A stretch of 64,000 nt of DNA from Treponema sp. UBA6367 (GTDB taxonomy: Bacteria > Spirochaetota > Spirochaetia > Treponematales > Treponemataceae). Under the pieces are notes generated by a model, which did no database searches, was not told where the DNA came from, and saw nothing but the letters and a program-made list of their open reading frames with translations. The translations under genes and the position numbers were made by a program. This document shows, piece by piece, positions 8,584-16,345 of the stretch; position 1 is the stretch's first letter; the number at the start of each line of letters is the position of its first letter. The stretch spans positions 81,342-145,341 of the forward strand of contig DJRF01000025.1 in NCBI GenBank assembly GCA_002437725.1, given 5' to 3'.

Positions 8584-9759
8584 TCAGCAAAAAGGCATAT
8601 CAAGATGAATTACAGCATTGTAACTTTTGTTGAACTCTTTTACTTTTTTTGAAAGCTCTTTTTGCAGTTCCAAGGGAGTTAATTTGCAGCCGAAAGGCTT
8701 TACCGCATCAAAAATTACATTTGTATGAGTTTTTCCAGGAACCATCCGAACGTCGTGAACGGTAAGCTCTGGATTGATTTCTTTTGAAACTTTTGCAAGA
8801 TATTCTTTTAGCTCTGCAATTTTTTCGTTATTTAAATCCACAGGATCCATGTGAATTGTAGCATCGCATTTAAACTTTTTAGAAAGCTCTACTTCAATGC
8901 AGTCAATTTCATCGTGGATTGAAAAAATATCAAGATTTCCAGGAACTTCCACGTGAAGGCTGACCATAGTTCTGCCAGGTCCGTAATCGTGAACTACCAG
9001 GTCGTGAATTCCGCGCACCATTGAATGTGCCATAACGGTTTTTTCAATTTCAGCAACAAATTCAGGATTTGCTTTTTTGCCTAGCAATGGATCAACTGTT
9101 TCTTTTACAGAGTCAATTCCGCCTTTTATTATAAACAAAGCCACAAGGATTCCTGCAATTCCGTCCAAAGGAAGTTTTAACTGGGGAAACAGTTTTGTCG
9201 CTATAATAACTAAAAGAACGGCTGAAGTTGAAACACAGTCATTCAAACTGTCTTTTGAAGTAGCATCCATTGCGGCTGATTCAATTTTTTTTGCAATTCT
9301 TCTATTATATAGAAACATATAAAACTTAATCAAAATAGAAACGCACAGAGCTATGATTGTAAACGCAGAAGAATCTAAGTCTACAGGATTAAAAATTGCG
9401 CTTATGCTAGATTTCAAAAGTTCAAGCCCCACAAACAAAATAAGAAATGAAACTATAAGCCCCGAAATATATTCCATTCTTCCGTGCCCAAAAGGATGTT
9501 CGTCATCAGGATTTTTTACGCTTAATCTAAATCCAACTATTGTAACAATGCTCGCCGCCGCATCCGAAAGATTGTTAAAAGCATCGGCGATAACGGAAAC
9601 AGATTTTGAAAGCAAGCCAGCAAAAAGTTTTGAAGCGAAAAGCAAAAAGTTAAAAACAATTCCAACTATTCCGCTTAAAACTCCATAAGATTCCCTGACC
9701 TTAGGATTTTTTACATCGTCCCGGTTCTTAATAAATATTGCAGCAAGCAAACTAAACAT
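8584..9759 (-). CDS. Cation diffusion facilitator (CDF) metal transporter
   Basis: A 391-residue membrane protein of the CDF family, which exports Zn2+, Mn2+, Fe2+ or similar ions in exchange for protons. About six membrane helices span residues 25-225. Helix 2 carries DAFNNLSDAA, with Asp/Asn at the family's metal-site positions, and the cytosolic loop has the typical HPFGHGRMEY. After about residue 235 comes a cytosolic beta-alpha domain containing VVHDYGPGRTMVSLHVEVP, longer than usual because a second beta-alpha unit (about 310-390) follows. The ion cannot be told from the sequence. It may share a transcript with the nuclease gene 9 bases upstream. Confidence 0.9.
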   Translation of the reverse strand: MFSLLAAIFIKNRDDVKNPKVRESYGVLSGIVGIVFNFLLFASKLFAGLLSKSVSVIADAFNNLSDAAASIVTIVGFRLSVKNPDDEHPFGHGRMEYISGLIVSFLILFVGLELLKSSISAIFNPVDLDSSAFTIIALCVSILIKFYMFLYNRRIAKKIESAAMDATSKDSLNDCVSTSAVLLVIIATKLFPQLKLPLDGIAGILVALFIIKGGIDSVKETVDPLLGKKANPEFVAEIEKTVMAHSMVRGIHDLVVHDYGPGRTMVSLHVEVPGNLDIFSIHDEIDCIEVELSKKFKCDATIHMDPVDLNNEKIAELKEYLAKVSKEINPELTVHDVRMVPGKTHTNVIFDAVKPFGCKLTPLELQKELSKKVKEFNKSYNAVIHLDMPFC

Positions 9760-9768
9760 AAATAAACC

Positions 9769-10920
9769 TTACAATCCTTTTTCTATAGAATAAATTTTTG
9801 CCTCTAAAACATCTTCAATTTCATTTGGAATAAAAGCAAGGAAATCGTAACCTGTTTTTTCTTCTATAAAATCAACGCAAGTAAGGTATTGCTCCCAGCC
9901 TCCATTTTTCCCAATTCCTTGAGAGTTCGGCATCCAAAGCGAAATAACAGTTGTATCTGCTGTAACGCGGCTCAAATCGTTTTCACCTTCGTCCATAACA
10001 ACAACAATTTTCCAGCAGTATTCAGGAACTGTTATTTCGTGTCCAGTTCCTTTACCCACAAGGACGATTGAATCGAACTTGCCCATTGCGCTTTGGCCGC
10101 CTTTTCCATAAGGACCTGCAACGACATAAAGCTCTTTGCCTTTTTCTACAACGAGGCTTCTCTCATAAGCTTCAAAGTCTTTCCAGACGACACGGTTGCA
10201 GTCAGGAGCCTGAGGAATCATGTTTGTCATATAAAAAGTAGCGCTATTGTCAGTCTGAGAAGAAGTTCTGTCTGCAGAAGGACAGACATGTCCGCGGTCA
10301 AAACCGTATTTTGTGTATTGATAGTCAGCTTTTACAACCGCATAAAATTCAGAAGGGAGCTCTTCGTCCGGGCGAAAATCGTTCGAGCGGTCTGCATCGC
10401 CTATATCCGAAAGTCCTAAATGCCACATTACCCAGTTTGGATTGCAAGTCAAACTGTTATACGAAAGCGCATACTGTTTTTTTTCCATAAGATAGTTATC
10501 CACATAAGAAACATCTGCAACAGCTCCTGATGGATTTCCAAAATAAAGATGACTGTTTTCTGGATAGTTTCCTTTTACATCAGGGGCGGAAGCTTTTGCA
10601 TTTGCAGCAACATTTTTTGTCTGCGCAGGCTTTTTTTCTGTAGATTTATTTGCATTCTTTTCAGCAGAAGCAACTGCTTCAGTTTCAGATTCTTCTTCCG
10701 TGTTAAAAACTGAATCGATTGTGTTTGAAACAAAGGCAACTGTTTTTTCTTTTAGAATAGAAAAATCTGCCGGCCGGGCAAAATACAAATATGCTGCATA
10801 ACCTGCAAAAACCAAAAGCGCTGCAAGCACAGAAATCCAAGTTATGGAAGACTTTTTCTTTTTTGAATTATTTTTTGATTTCGCTTTAGTTTTCGAACTA
10901 TTCTTTTTATTTACAGCCAT
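9769..10920 (-). CDS. Membrane-anchored DNA/RNA non-specific endonuclease (NUC family)
   Basis: A 383-residue protein. It has a Lys/Ser/Asn-rich head, one membrane segment (about 28-48, WISVLAALLVFAGYAAYLYF), an Ala/Lys/Glu-rich linker, and a NUC domain from about 130. The domain holds the DRGH motif (DRGHVCPSADRT, near 205) followed by TNMIPQAPDCNRVVW, which supplies the catalytic His and the Mg2+-binding Asn. Such beta-beta-alpha metal nucleases cut DNA and RNA outside the cytoplasm, for nutrition or DNA uptake. The ATG at 10918-10920 is preferred over the one at 10932 because GGAGTG lies 8 bases before it. No inhibitor gene is next to it. Confidence 0.9.
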   Translation of the reverse strand: MAVNKKNSSKTKAKSKNNSKKKKSSITWISVLAALLVFAGYAAYLYFARPADFSILKEKTVAFVSNTIDSVFNTEEESETEAVASAEKNANKSTEKKPAQTKNVAANAKASAPDVKGNYPENSHLYFGNPSGAVADVSYVDNYLMEKKQYALSYNSLTCNPNWVMWHLGLSDIGDADRSNDFRPDEELPSEFYAVVKADYQYTKYGFDRGHVCPSADRTSSQTDNSATFYMTNMIPQAPDCNRVVWKDFEAYERSLVVEKGKELYVVAGPYGKGGQSAMGKFDSIVLVGKGTGHEITVPEYCWKIVVVMDEGENDLSRVTADTTVISLWMPNSQGIGKNGGWEQYLTCVDFIEEKTGYDFLAFIPNEIEDVLEAKIYSIEKGL

Positions 10921-10961
10921 AAAACACTCCATTAATCAAGGTTTTCAACGCAAAGTTTATC

Positions 10962-11013
10962 TAGCCCAAATGCCGGTTTTTTGAAAATTGTGAAAAACTC
11001 GAAGGTTGGACTA
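10962..11013. repeat. Short copy (about 52 bp) of the dispersed palindromic element
   Basis: Left end TAGCCCAAATGCCGGTTTTTT and right end AAAAACTCGAAGGTTGGACTA are inverted copies with several mismatches, separated by only about ten bases. The ends match those of the full copies at 34.9-52.3 kb. It lies in the divergent gap between the nuclease gene and trpB2, far from the other copies. Confidence 0.6.
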
Positions 11014-11086
11014 ACTTATTATAGCAAAAAGAATATGATTAGGCGAATACAACAATAAAAAAAATAAAAAAAAGAGAACGTTTCTA

Positions 11087-11115
11087 TTGACAGAAGCACA
11101 AAAGGGTTGTATATT
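11087..11115 (+). promoter_or_regulatory. Sigma-70-type promoter of trpB2
   Basis: TTGACA (11087-11092), a 17-base spacer and TATATT (11110-11115): a perfect -35 and near-perfect -10, about 75 bases before the trpB2 start. Its quality predicts strong basal expression. Confidence 0.75.
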
Positions 11116-11193
11116 ACTATCCATAGAAACAAAACAAGCGCAGGACTGCTGCGTTGCAAACTTTAATTAATGTCTTTCACAGGAGGAACATTT

Positions 11194-12582
11194 ATGGACA
11201 CAAAGAAAATCCCTTACAAAATCTACTTGAACGAAGATGAGATGCCGCAGCAGTGGTACAATATGCGCGCCGACATGAAGAACAAGCCGGCTCCGCTTTT
11301 GAATCCGGGAACGCTCAAGCCATGCACGGCGGAAGAACTGGAACACGTTTTCTGCAAGGAGCTTGTAAAGCAGGAATTGAACGAAACCGATCGCTACATT
11401 CCGATTCCGCAGGAAATTCTGGACTTCTACAAGATGTACCGCCCTTCGCCTTTAACAAGAGCTTACTGCCTAGAAAAGAAGCTTGGAACGCCTGCAAAAA
11501 TCTACTACAAGTTTGAGGGAAACAACACTTCCGGAAGCCACAAGCTCAACTCGGCGATCGCCCAGGCATTCTACGCAAAGGAGCAGGGACTCAAGGGCGT
11601 TACGACGGAAACAGGAGCCGGCCAGTGGGGAACGGCAATGTCCATGGCGTGCGCATATCTTGGCTTGGACTGCCGCGTCTATCAGGTGCGCTGCTCCTAC
11701 GAACAGAAGCCCCAGCGCCGCGAGGTAATCAGGACTTACGGAGGCCATGCGATTCCTTCCCCGAGCATGGAAACTGAAATCGGAAAGAAGCTGAACGCTG
11801 AATACCCGGGCTGCACAGGCTCCTTGGGCTGCGCGATTTCTGAAGCGGTGGAATACGCCACAAAACACGACGGCTACAGATACGTTCTGGGGTCTGTCTT
11901 AAGCCAGGTTCTGCTCCACCAGTCGATAATCGGAATGGAAGCGAAGGCTGCAATGGACAAGTTCGGAATCAAGCCGGACGTAATCATCGGATGCGCGGGC
12001 GGCGGCTCAAACTTAGGCGGACTCATAAGCCCTTTCATGGGAGAAAAGCTTCGCGGCGAAAAGGACTACCAGTTCATCGCGGTTGAGCCTGCATCCTGCC
12101 CAAGCCTTACGCGCGGAGTGTTCGCCTACGACTTCTGCGACACAGGCGAGGTCTGCCCTATGCAGAAGATGTACACGCTCGGCTCGCAGTTCATGCCAAG
12201 CGCAAACCACGCGGGAGGGCTCCGCTACCACGGAATGAGCGCAATCGTAAGCCAGCTCTACCACGACGGCTACATCGAGGCAAGAAGCGTTGAGCAGACA
12301 GAAGTTTTCAAGGCGGCCGAGCTTTTCTGCCGTTCGGAAGGAACTTTGCCAGCCCCTGAATCAAGCCACGCAATCAAGGTCGCAATCGACGAGGCCCTCA
12401 AATGCAAGGAAACCGGCGAGGAAAAGACAATCCTTTTCGGACTTACTGGAACCGGCTACTTCGACATGAAAGCCTACGAAGCGTTCAACAACGGAACGAT
12501 GAGCGACTACATCCCGACCGACGAGGAAATCAAAAAGTCAACTGACTTGATTCCGCGCTTCCCGGGAAACGACAACTTTTAA
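11194..12582 (+). CDS. trpB: TrpB2-type tryptophan synthase beta chain (PLP enzyme)
   Basis: A 462-residue PLP enzyme that joins indole and serine to make tryptophan. The N-terminus (IYLNEDEMPQQWYNMRADM) and length are typical of the TrpB2 branch, which often acts without an alpha chain. Seen: the PLP lysine in GSHKLN (near 117), ETGAGQWG, and the phosphate loop GCAGGGSN (near 268). The ATG at 11194 has AGGAGG 7 bases upstream, which decides the start against the frame opening at 11170. There is no trpA or other trp gene nearby, so indole salvage is a likely role. The gene is clearly richer in G+C than its neighbours, with mostly G- or C-ending codons, from transfer or from selection for high expression. 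Its TAA overlaps the convergent thiQ stop. Confidence 0.93.
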   Translation: MDTKKIPYKIYLNEDEMPQQWYNMRADMKNKPAPLLNPGTLKPCTAEELEHVFCKELVKQELNETDRYIPIPQEILDFYKMYRPSPLTRAYCLEKKLGTPAKIYYKFEGNNTSGSHKLNSAIAQAFYAKEQGLKGVTTETGAGQWGTAMSMACAYLGLDCRVYQVRCSYEQKPQRREVIRTYGGHAIPSPSMETEIGKKLNAEYPGCTGSLGCAISEAVEYATKHDGYRYVLGSVLSQVLLHQSIIGMEAKAAMDKFGIKPDVIIGCAGGGSNLGGLISPFMGEKLRGEKDYQFIAVEPASCPSLTRGVFAYDFCDTGEVCPMQKMYTLGSQFMPSANHAGGLRYHGMSAIVSQLYHDGYIEARSVEQTEVFKAAELFCRSEGTLPAPESSHAIKVAIDEALKCKETGEEKTILFGLTGTGYFDMKAYEAFNNGTMSDYIPTDEEIKKSTDLIPRFPGNDNF

Positions 12583-13298
12583 TAATCTAAAAGTGATTCA
12601 TTAAAATCCAAAGGGTTTCCAGTCCAAAGCTGGGACCCCTTTTTTATTACAGTAATTTCATCGCATAAAGTTTTTGCTTCTTCTATATCGTGAGTAACAA
12701 AGACTGCGCAAAAACCTTTTTCAGCCTGCATTTTTTTTATGTCAAATGAAAGTTTTTTTTTCATAGGCAAGTCTAAAGAAGAAAAGGGCTCGTCAAAAAG
12801 CACTACTTTTGGACTCGTTATAAGAGTTCGGGCAAGACTTACGCGCTGAGCTTGTCCTCCGCTTAAAGTCTGCGGATAGCGGTCGCAAAAATCCTGCATT
12901 TCAAAAATAGATAAAAAATCCTTAGCCTTTTCAAACGCTTCTTTTTTTGAAAAAACAACTCTTTTTCCATCATGCCAGTTTCCGAATCTTAAGCCGTATG
13001 CGACATTTTGCGCAACAGTCAAATGGGGAAACAGCGCCGCATCTTGAAAGACCATTCCTATTTCTCGGCGAGCAGGCGGCAAGGAAGAAATATCTTTTCC
13101 ATCGAGAAAGAGCTGAAAATCATTTGCACTGCATTTCCAAAGTCCGCTGATTAGTTTTAAAACTGTGGACTTTCCGCTGCCAGAGCGGCCTGCAATCCCT
13201 AAAGTTTTTCCAAACTGAACGCTGGCGCTAAAGCTGAGCGAAAAATTAAACGGAAAATCCCAAGTTTTATTTAAGTTTTTTATTTCAAGACCATTCAT
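12579..13298 (-). CDS. thiQ: Thiamine ABC transporter ATP-binding protein (ThiQ-like)
   Basis: The 239-residue ATPase of the thiamine importer. It has Walker A GRSGSGKST (about 31-39), the Q-loop in GMVFQDAALFPHLTV, the signature LSGGQAQRVSLART, Walker B VVLFDEPFSSLD and the switch His in VTHDIEEA. It is last in the thiB-thiP-thiQ order, the arrangement known for E. coli thiBPQ. The ATG at 13298 (MNGLEIKNL) follows a G-rich stretch and fits the ABC N-terminus better than the frame opening at 13334. Its stop overlaps that of trpB2 on the other strand by 4 bases, leaving no room for a terminator. Confidence 0.85.
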   Translation of the reverse strand: MNGLEIKNLNKTWDFPFNFSLSFSASVQFGKTLGIAGRSGSGKSTVLKLISGLWKCSANDFQLFLDGKDISSLPPARREIGMVFQDAALFPHLTVAQNVAYGLRFGNWHDGKRVVFSKKEAFEKAKDFLSIFEMQDFCDRYPQTLSGGQAQRVSLARTLITSPKVVLFDEPFSSLDLPMKKKLSFDIKKMQAEKGFCAVFVTHDIEEAKTLCDEITVIKKGSQLWTGNPLDFNESLLDY

Positions 13299-13342
13299 AT
13301 TCAAGCCCCCGCAAAATTGTTCGCATAAAAACAACTTTAAGC

Positions 13343-14845
13343 CTAACCTTTCGCTGTTCTAGTTTTAAATTTGCAAATCTTTAATCTAAAAGTTTCAAAT
13401 GCGTTAGAAAATGCTGTAATGCCAATTATCAAAATAGAAAGAATTGTTCCACAGGCACAAGCCTGGCCAAATCTGTAAGAACCTGCAAGCCTATAAGTTT
13501 CCAGCGCAAGCGAAGTATATTTTGGAACAGCCAGCACCAATGGAACAGTCGCATCGCCTGCGCTTAAAGCAAAGCAAAAACAAAAACTTCTTAGAACCGC
13601 TTTTTTGCACATTGGAAGATACAATGCGTATATGCAAGAAAAACCTCCTGAAAGAATTCTTTCCGCATCTTCTATGATTAAAGGAATTTTCTGCATTTCC
13701 GTGGAAATTTGCTTAAATGCATACGGAAAATACATAATTACTTGAATAACAACAATGTACAATGGCTTTCCCACAGAAAAGAGCCGTGTAAAAACAAAGC
13801 ACAAAACAACAGAAGAAACTGAAAGCGGCAAAAGCATTAAAACTTTTGCAGAAATGCTATTATCCATTTTTTGTTTATGCAAAAAAAACGAAATAAAAAA
13901 AGCAATCACAGTTGAAAAAAAAGCTGCAAGACAGCCGTAAAAAACGGTATTTAAAAAAGCCTTTAAAAAAGTATTCTTGCCAAAAAGGAAAGCAAAATTT
14001 TTAAGCGTAAAACCATTATCTTTTGAGGCAAAAGCGCTAATTGCAATCATTGCAAATGGAAGAATAAAACAAATGCAGACAACCATCATAAGCGCGAAAA
14101 AGCATAATCGTTCAGAAATTTTGCAATCTTTTATTTTTTTTTCTTCAGAAACAAAGTTTGCTTCTCGCAAAGATTTTCCTTTTTTTTCTATAAAAGAATG
14201 AACGAGCAAAAATAAAACTGCTATAAAAGTTTCAGCCACCGCAATAAAACCTGCAAGCTTAAAATTCTGGGCAACCTTAAAACTTTGATAAAGAGAGGTT
14301 TCTAAAGTTGAACACCCTACAGGTCCTAGCATAAGAACTACAAAAAAACTGAAGAAACACATCAAGAACACTAAAATGCAAGAAGAAACTATTGCCGGCA
14401 GAAGTTGAATCAACGTTATTGAAAAAAATATACGAAAATCGCTTGCCCCCAACAGCCTTGCCGCAAAAGACTGAGCTTGAGGAATGTTCTTCCAAGAATC
14501 GTTTACAGTCTTCATTATAATAGGAAAATTATAAAATCCTTGAACAAAAACAATTCCCCAAAAACCGTACAAAAAGGAGGCAGAACTATTAAATCCAAAC
14601 AGACTTTTTATAATCCTATTAAAAATTCCGTTTACCCCGAAAGCGCCGACGTAACCTAGAACAGCAAGCAACGCTGGAATACACAAAGGTATAGCAGAAA
14701 GCGAAAGAATAAACTTCTTTGCGAAAAACTTTCTGTTTGCTGTAAAAAAAGCCATTGGAAGTCCAATTAAAAAAGCAAGCAAGGTAGAATACAAAGCCGT
14801 TTTTACAGTAAACGAGCAAGTTTTTAGGAAATAAATCCAATTCAT
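13343..14845 (-). CDS. thiP: Thiamine ABC transporter permease (ThiP-like)
   Basis: A 500-residue inner-membrane protein with about twelve hydrophobic segments arranged as two fused permease halves. This is the ThiP/FbpB-type layout, in which one polypeptide supplies both membrane domains. Each half holds an EAA-type loop facing the ATPase: around SFAARLLGASDFRIFFSI (about 135-150) and around EDAERILSGGFSCIYALYLP (about 395-415). It lies between thiB (15 bases upstream) and thiQ (44 bases downstream) on the same strand and under the same TPP riboswitch, so thiamine or its phosphate is the likely substrate. Taken alone the protein could not be told from an iron permease. Confidence 0.85.
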   Translation of the reverse strand: MNWIYFLKTCSFTVKTALYSTLLAFLIGLPMAFFTANRKFFAKKFILSLSAIPLCIPALLAVLGYVGAFGVNGIFNRIIKSLFGFNSSASFLYGFWGIVFVQGFYNFPIIMKTVNDSWKNIPQAQSFAARLLGASDFRIFFSITLIQLLPAIVSSCILVFLMCFFSFFVVLMLGPVGCSTLETSLYQSFKVAQNFKLAGFIAVAETFIAVLFLLVHSFIEKKGKSLREANFVSEEKKIKDCKISERLCFFALMMVVCICFILPFAMIAISAFASKDNGFTLKNFAFLFGKNTFLKAFLNTVFYGCLAAFFSTVIAFFISFFLHKQKMDNSISAKVLMLLPLSVSSVVLCFVFTRLFSVGKPLYIVVIQVIMYFPYAFKQISTEMQKIPLIIEDAERILSGGFSCIYALYLPMCKKAVLRSFCFCFALSAGDATVPLVLAVPKYTSLALETYRLAGSYRFGQACACGTILSILIIGITAFSNAFETFRLKICKFKTRTAKG

Positions 14846-14860
14846 CGTTAAGATTTTTAG

Positions 14861-15883
14861 TTATTGTAAAAAATCTGCAAATTTTTCAAGATTTTCCGCA
14901 ACTTTTTCTTCTGGAACAGAAAGTGTTTTTGCAGCCTTTGGCGCAATAGAATAGCTTGCAGGCAGCTCCACACCGTTATTTACAGGATACATCCATTGCG
15001 TTAAAGGCAGCGTGCCTTGCGCTTCTTTGCTTATAAGAAAATCCATAAACATTTGGGCGCCTTTTAAGTTAGGCGCATTTTTTGCAATGCCGGCCATTTC
15101 TATTTGCTTTACATGGCCTTCTTCGAAAATCAAGGCTTTATAGCGGTCTGTATCTTCATATTCCAAATGATAAGCGGGGCTTGTTGTATAACTGATTACA
15201 AGAGGAGCCTCTCCCTTTGTAAAAAGGCCGTATCCGCTTGACCAGCCAGGAGCAAAAGTCAAAATAGACGGCTTTAAGTTTTTCCAGTAATTCTGAACAT
15301 CATCGCCAAAAATCGCAATTGTCCAGGTAAGAAAACCAAGACCCGGAGTTGAAGTTCTAGGATCCATTAGAATCAGTTTTTTTGCATATTGCGGGTCGGT
15401 TAAATCTTTTAGGCTAGCAGGAGCTTTTAAGCCAGATTTTGTGTCGTAAACTATTGCAAAGTAGCTCCAATCATAGGGAATTAAACGGTATGAGTCATCT
15501 ATCAACAGGGAAGAATCAATTTCTTCTATATTTTTAGGCTTATAAGCAGTAAAAATATCTTTTTTCAAGGCTGATTTATAAAAATTATTGTCAATGCCTA
15601 GATAAATGTCCGCCACAGGCTTTTTCTTTTCTGCCACTGCCCTTGAGACAATTTGTGTTACATCCTCGGAATCTATAAGAGTTAGTTTTTGACCGGTTTT
15701 TTCTTCAAAAAGCTTTGAAAGTTCAGGACCGGGTCCCCAGTCGCTTACAAAAGAACTGTATGCGTAAACAATAACTTCTTTTTGCCTTGCGGCATTTTTT
15801 TCAGAAGACTTTGCTTTACAAGAAAAAACTGTAAAGCCCAAAATAGAACATAATGTTAAAGTGGAAATGAATACTTTTTTCAT
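14861..15883 (-). CDS. thiB: Thiamine-binding lipoprotein of ABC importer (ThiB-like)
   Basis: A 340-residue substrate-binding lipoprotein. The signal peptide ends in a lipobox with Cys 22 (FTVFSC). The mature part opens with VYAYSSFVSDWGPGPELSKL, the ThiB version of the family-1 binding-protein start. Also seen are the GWSSGYGLFTKGEAPLVISY segment and DPRTSTPGLGFL. Thiamine, its mono- or pyrophosphate is captured at the membrane and passed to ThiP. The start ATG lies directly after a TPP riboswitch, which supports the substrate strongly. The first gene of the thiBPQ operon. Confidence 0.92.
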   Translation of the reverse strand: MKKVFISTLTLCSILGFTVFSCKAKSSEKNAARQKEVIVYAYSSFVSDWGPGPELSKLFEEKTGQKLTLIDSEDVTQIVSRAVAEKKKPVADIYLGIDNNFYKSALKKDIFTAYKPKNIEEIDSSLLIDDSYRLIPYDWSYFAIVYDTKSGLKAPASLKDLTDPQYAKKLILMDPRTSTPGLGFLTWTIAIFGDDVQNYWKNLKPSILTFAPGWSSGYGLFTKGEAPLVISYTTSPAYHLEYEDTDRYKALIFEEGHVKQIEMAGIAKNAPNLKGAQMFMDFLISKEAQGTLPLTQWMYPVNNGVELPASYSIAPKAAKTLSVPEEKVAENLEKFADFLQ

Positions 15884-15982
15884 CTTCCTACCTCCGCCAG
15901 CATTATCTGGATCAGGTTGAAACTACTTCTGTAGTTTTGGGTATATTCTCAGAAGGCAAAAGCCTCCACCCCCGAATGATGG
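15884..15982 (-). promoter_or_regulatory. TPP riboswitch (THI element) controlling thiBPQ
   Basis: Read on the minus strand, the leader contains the conserved TPP aptamer blocks in order: GGGGGTG, CTGAGAATATACCC, then AACCTGATCCAGATAATG and CTGGCGGAGG. The element ends within a few bases of the thiB start codon, so ligand binding most likely hides the ribosome site (AGGTAGGAAG) rather than forming a long terminator. A plausible promoter, TTGAAT-17-TAATAT, lies just upstream (about 15987-16015). Confidence 0.93.
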
Positions 15983-16047
15983 ATTTATATTACATTTTTT
16001 TTTAGCAGGATTCAATATTACGACAGAAAAATGTTTATAGGAATTAG

Positions 16048-16067
16048 GAGGGGAAAGCCTTCCCCTC
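16048..16067. other. Perfect 8-bp stem-loop in the thiB-polA gap
   Basis: GAGGGGAA-AGCC-TTCCCCTC. It sits in an unusually G+C-rich patch (about 16045-16125) with further short self-complementary runs. It has no T tract, so it is not a standard terminator. The rest of the 15990-16345 gap holds the coding remnant listed next and nothing else I can name. Confidence 0.5.
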
Positions 16068-16158
16068 GCTCCCAAGTCCTCGCTATGCTGCGGTCTTGTC
16101 CGCTACCCCTTCGTCAAAAAAATAGCGAAAAATTTTCAAATTGTTTTTTAGAAAATTA

Positions 16159-16320
16159 CTTTTTCTGCAGCTCGTCAAGAGGAATCATTTTGTTTTGAGA
16201 ATTATCAAATGTTTCAATACTTGAAATTGCAAATGTTAAAGGCAAGTATTTTGAACCGCAAGCTTTAGCCCAGTTTTTATAATTGTGAAAAACTCTACTT
16301 TCAGATTCTATTGTAAAAAA
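16159..16320 (-). pseudogene. Possible decayed gene end (about 50 codons, no start)
   Basis: On the minus strand an open frame of about 50 codons reads through YKNWAKACGSKYLPLTFAIS and MIPLDELQKK to a TAA at about 16159-16161. The wording is that of a normal protein C-terminus. Upstream it meets an in-frame TGA and a stretch (16266-16310) resembling one end of the dispersed palindromic element, with no start codon or ribosome site. I read it as the tail of a gene whose front was lost, perhaps when the repeat was inserted. It may instead be chance reading frame in A+T-rich DNA. I do not recognise the family. Confidence 0.35.
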
Positions 16321-16345
16321 TCACAATTACACATAAAATTAGTTC

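Noticed and set aside
11253..12264. Several long open frames on both strands inside trpB2
   Set aside because: They follow from the high G+C of this gene, which leaves few stops in other frames; the trpB2 frame carries all family motifs.
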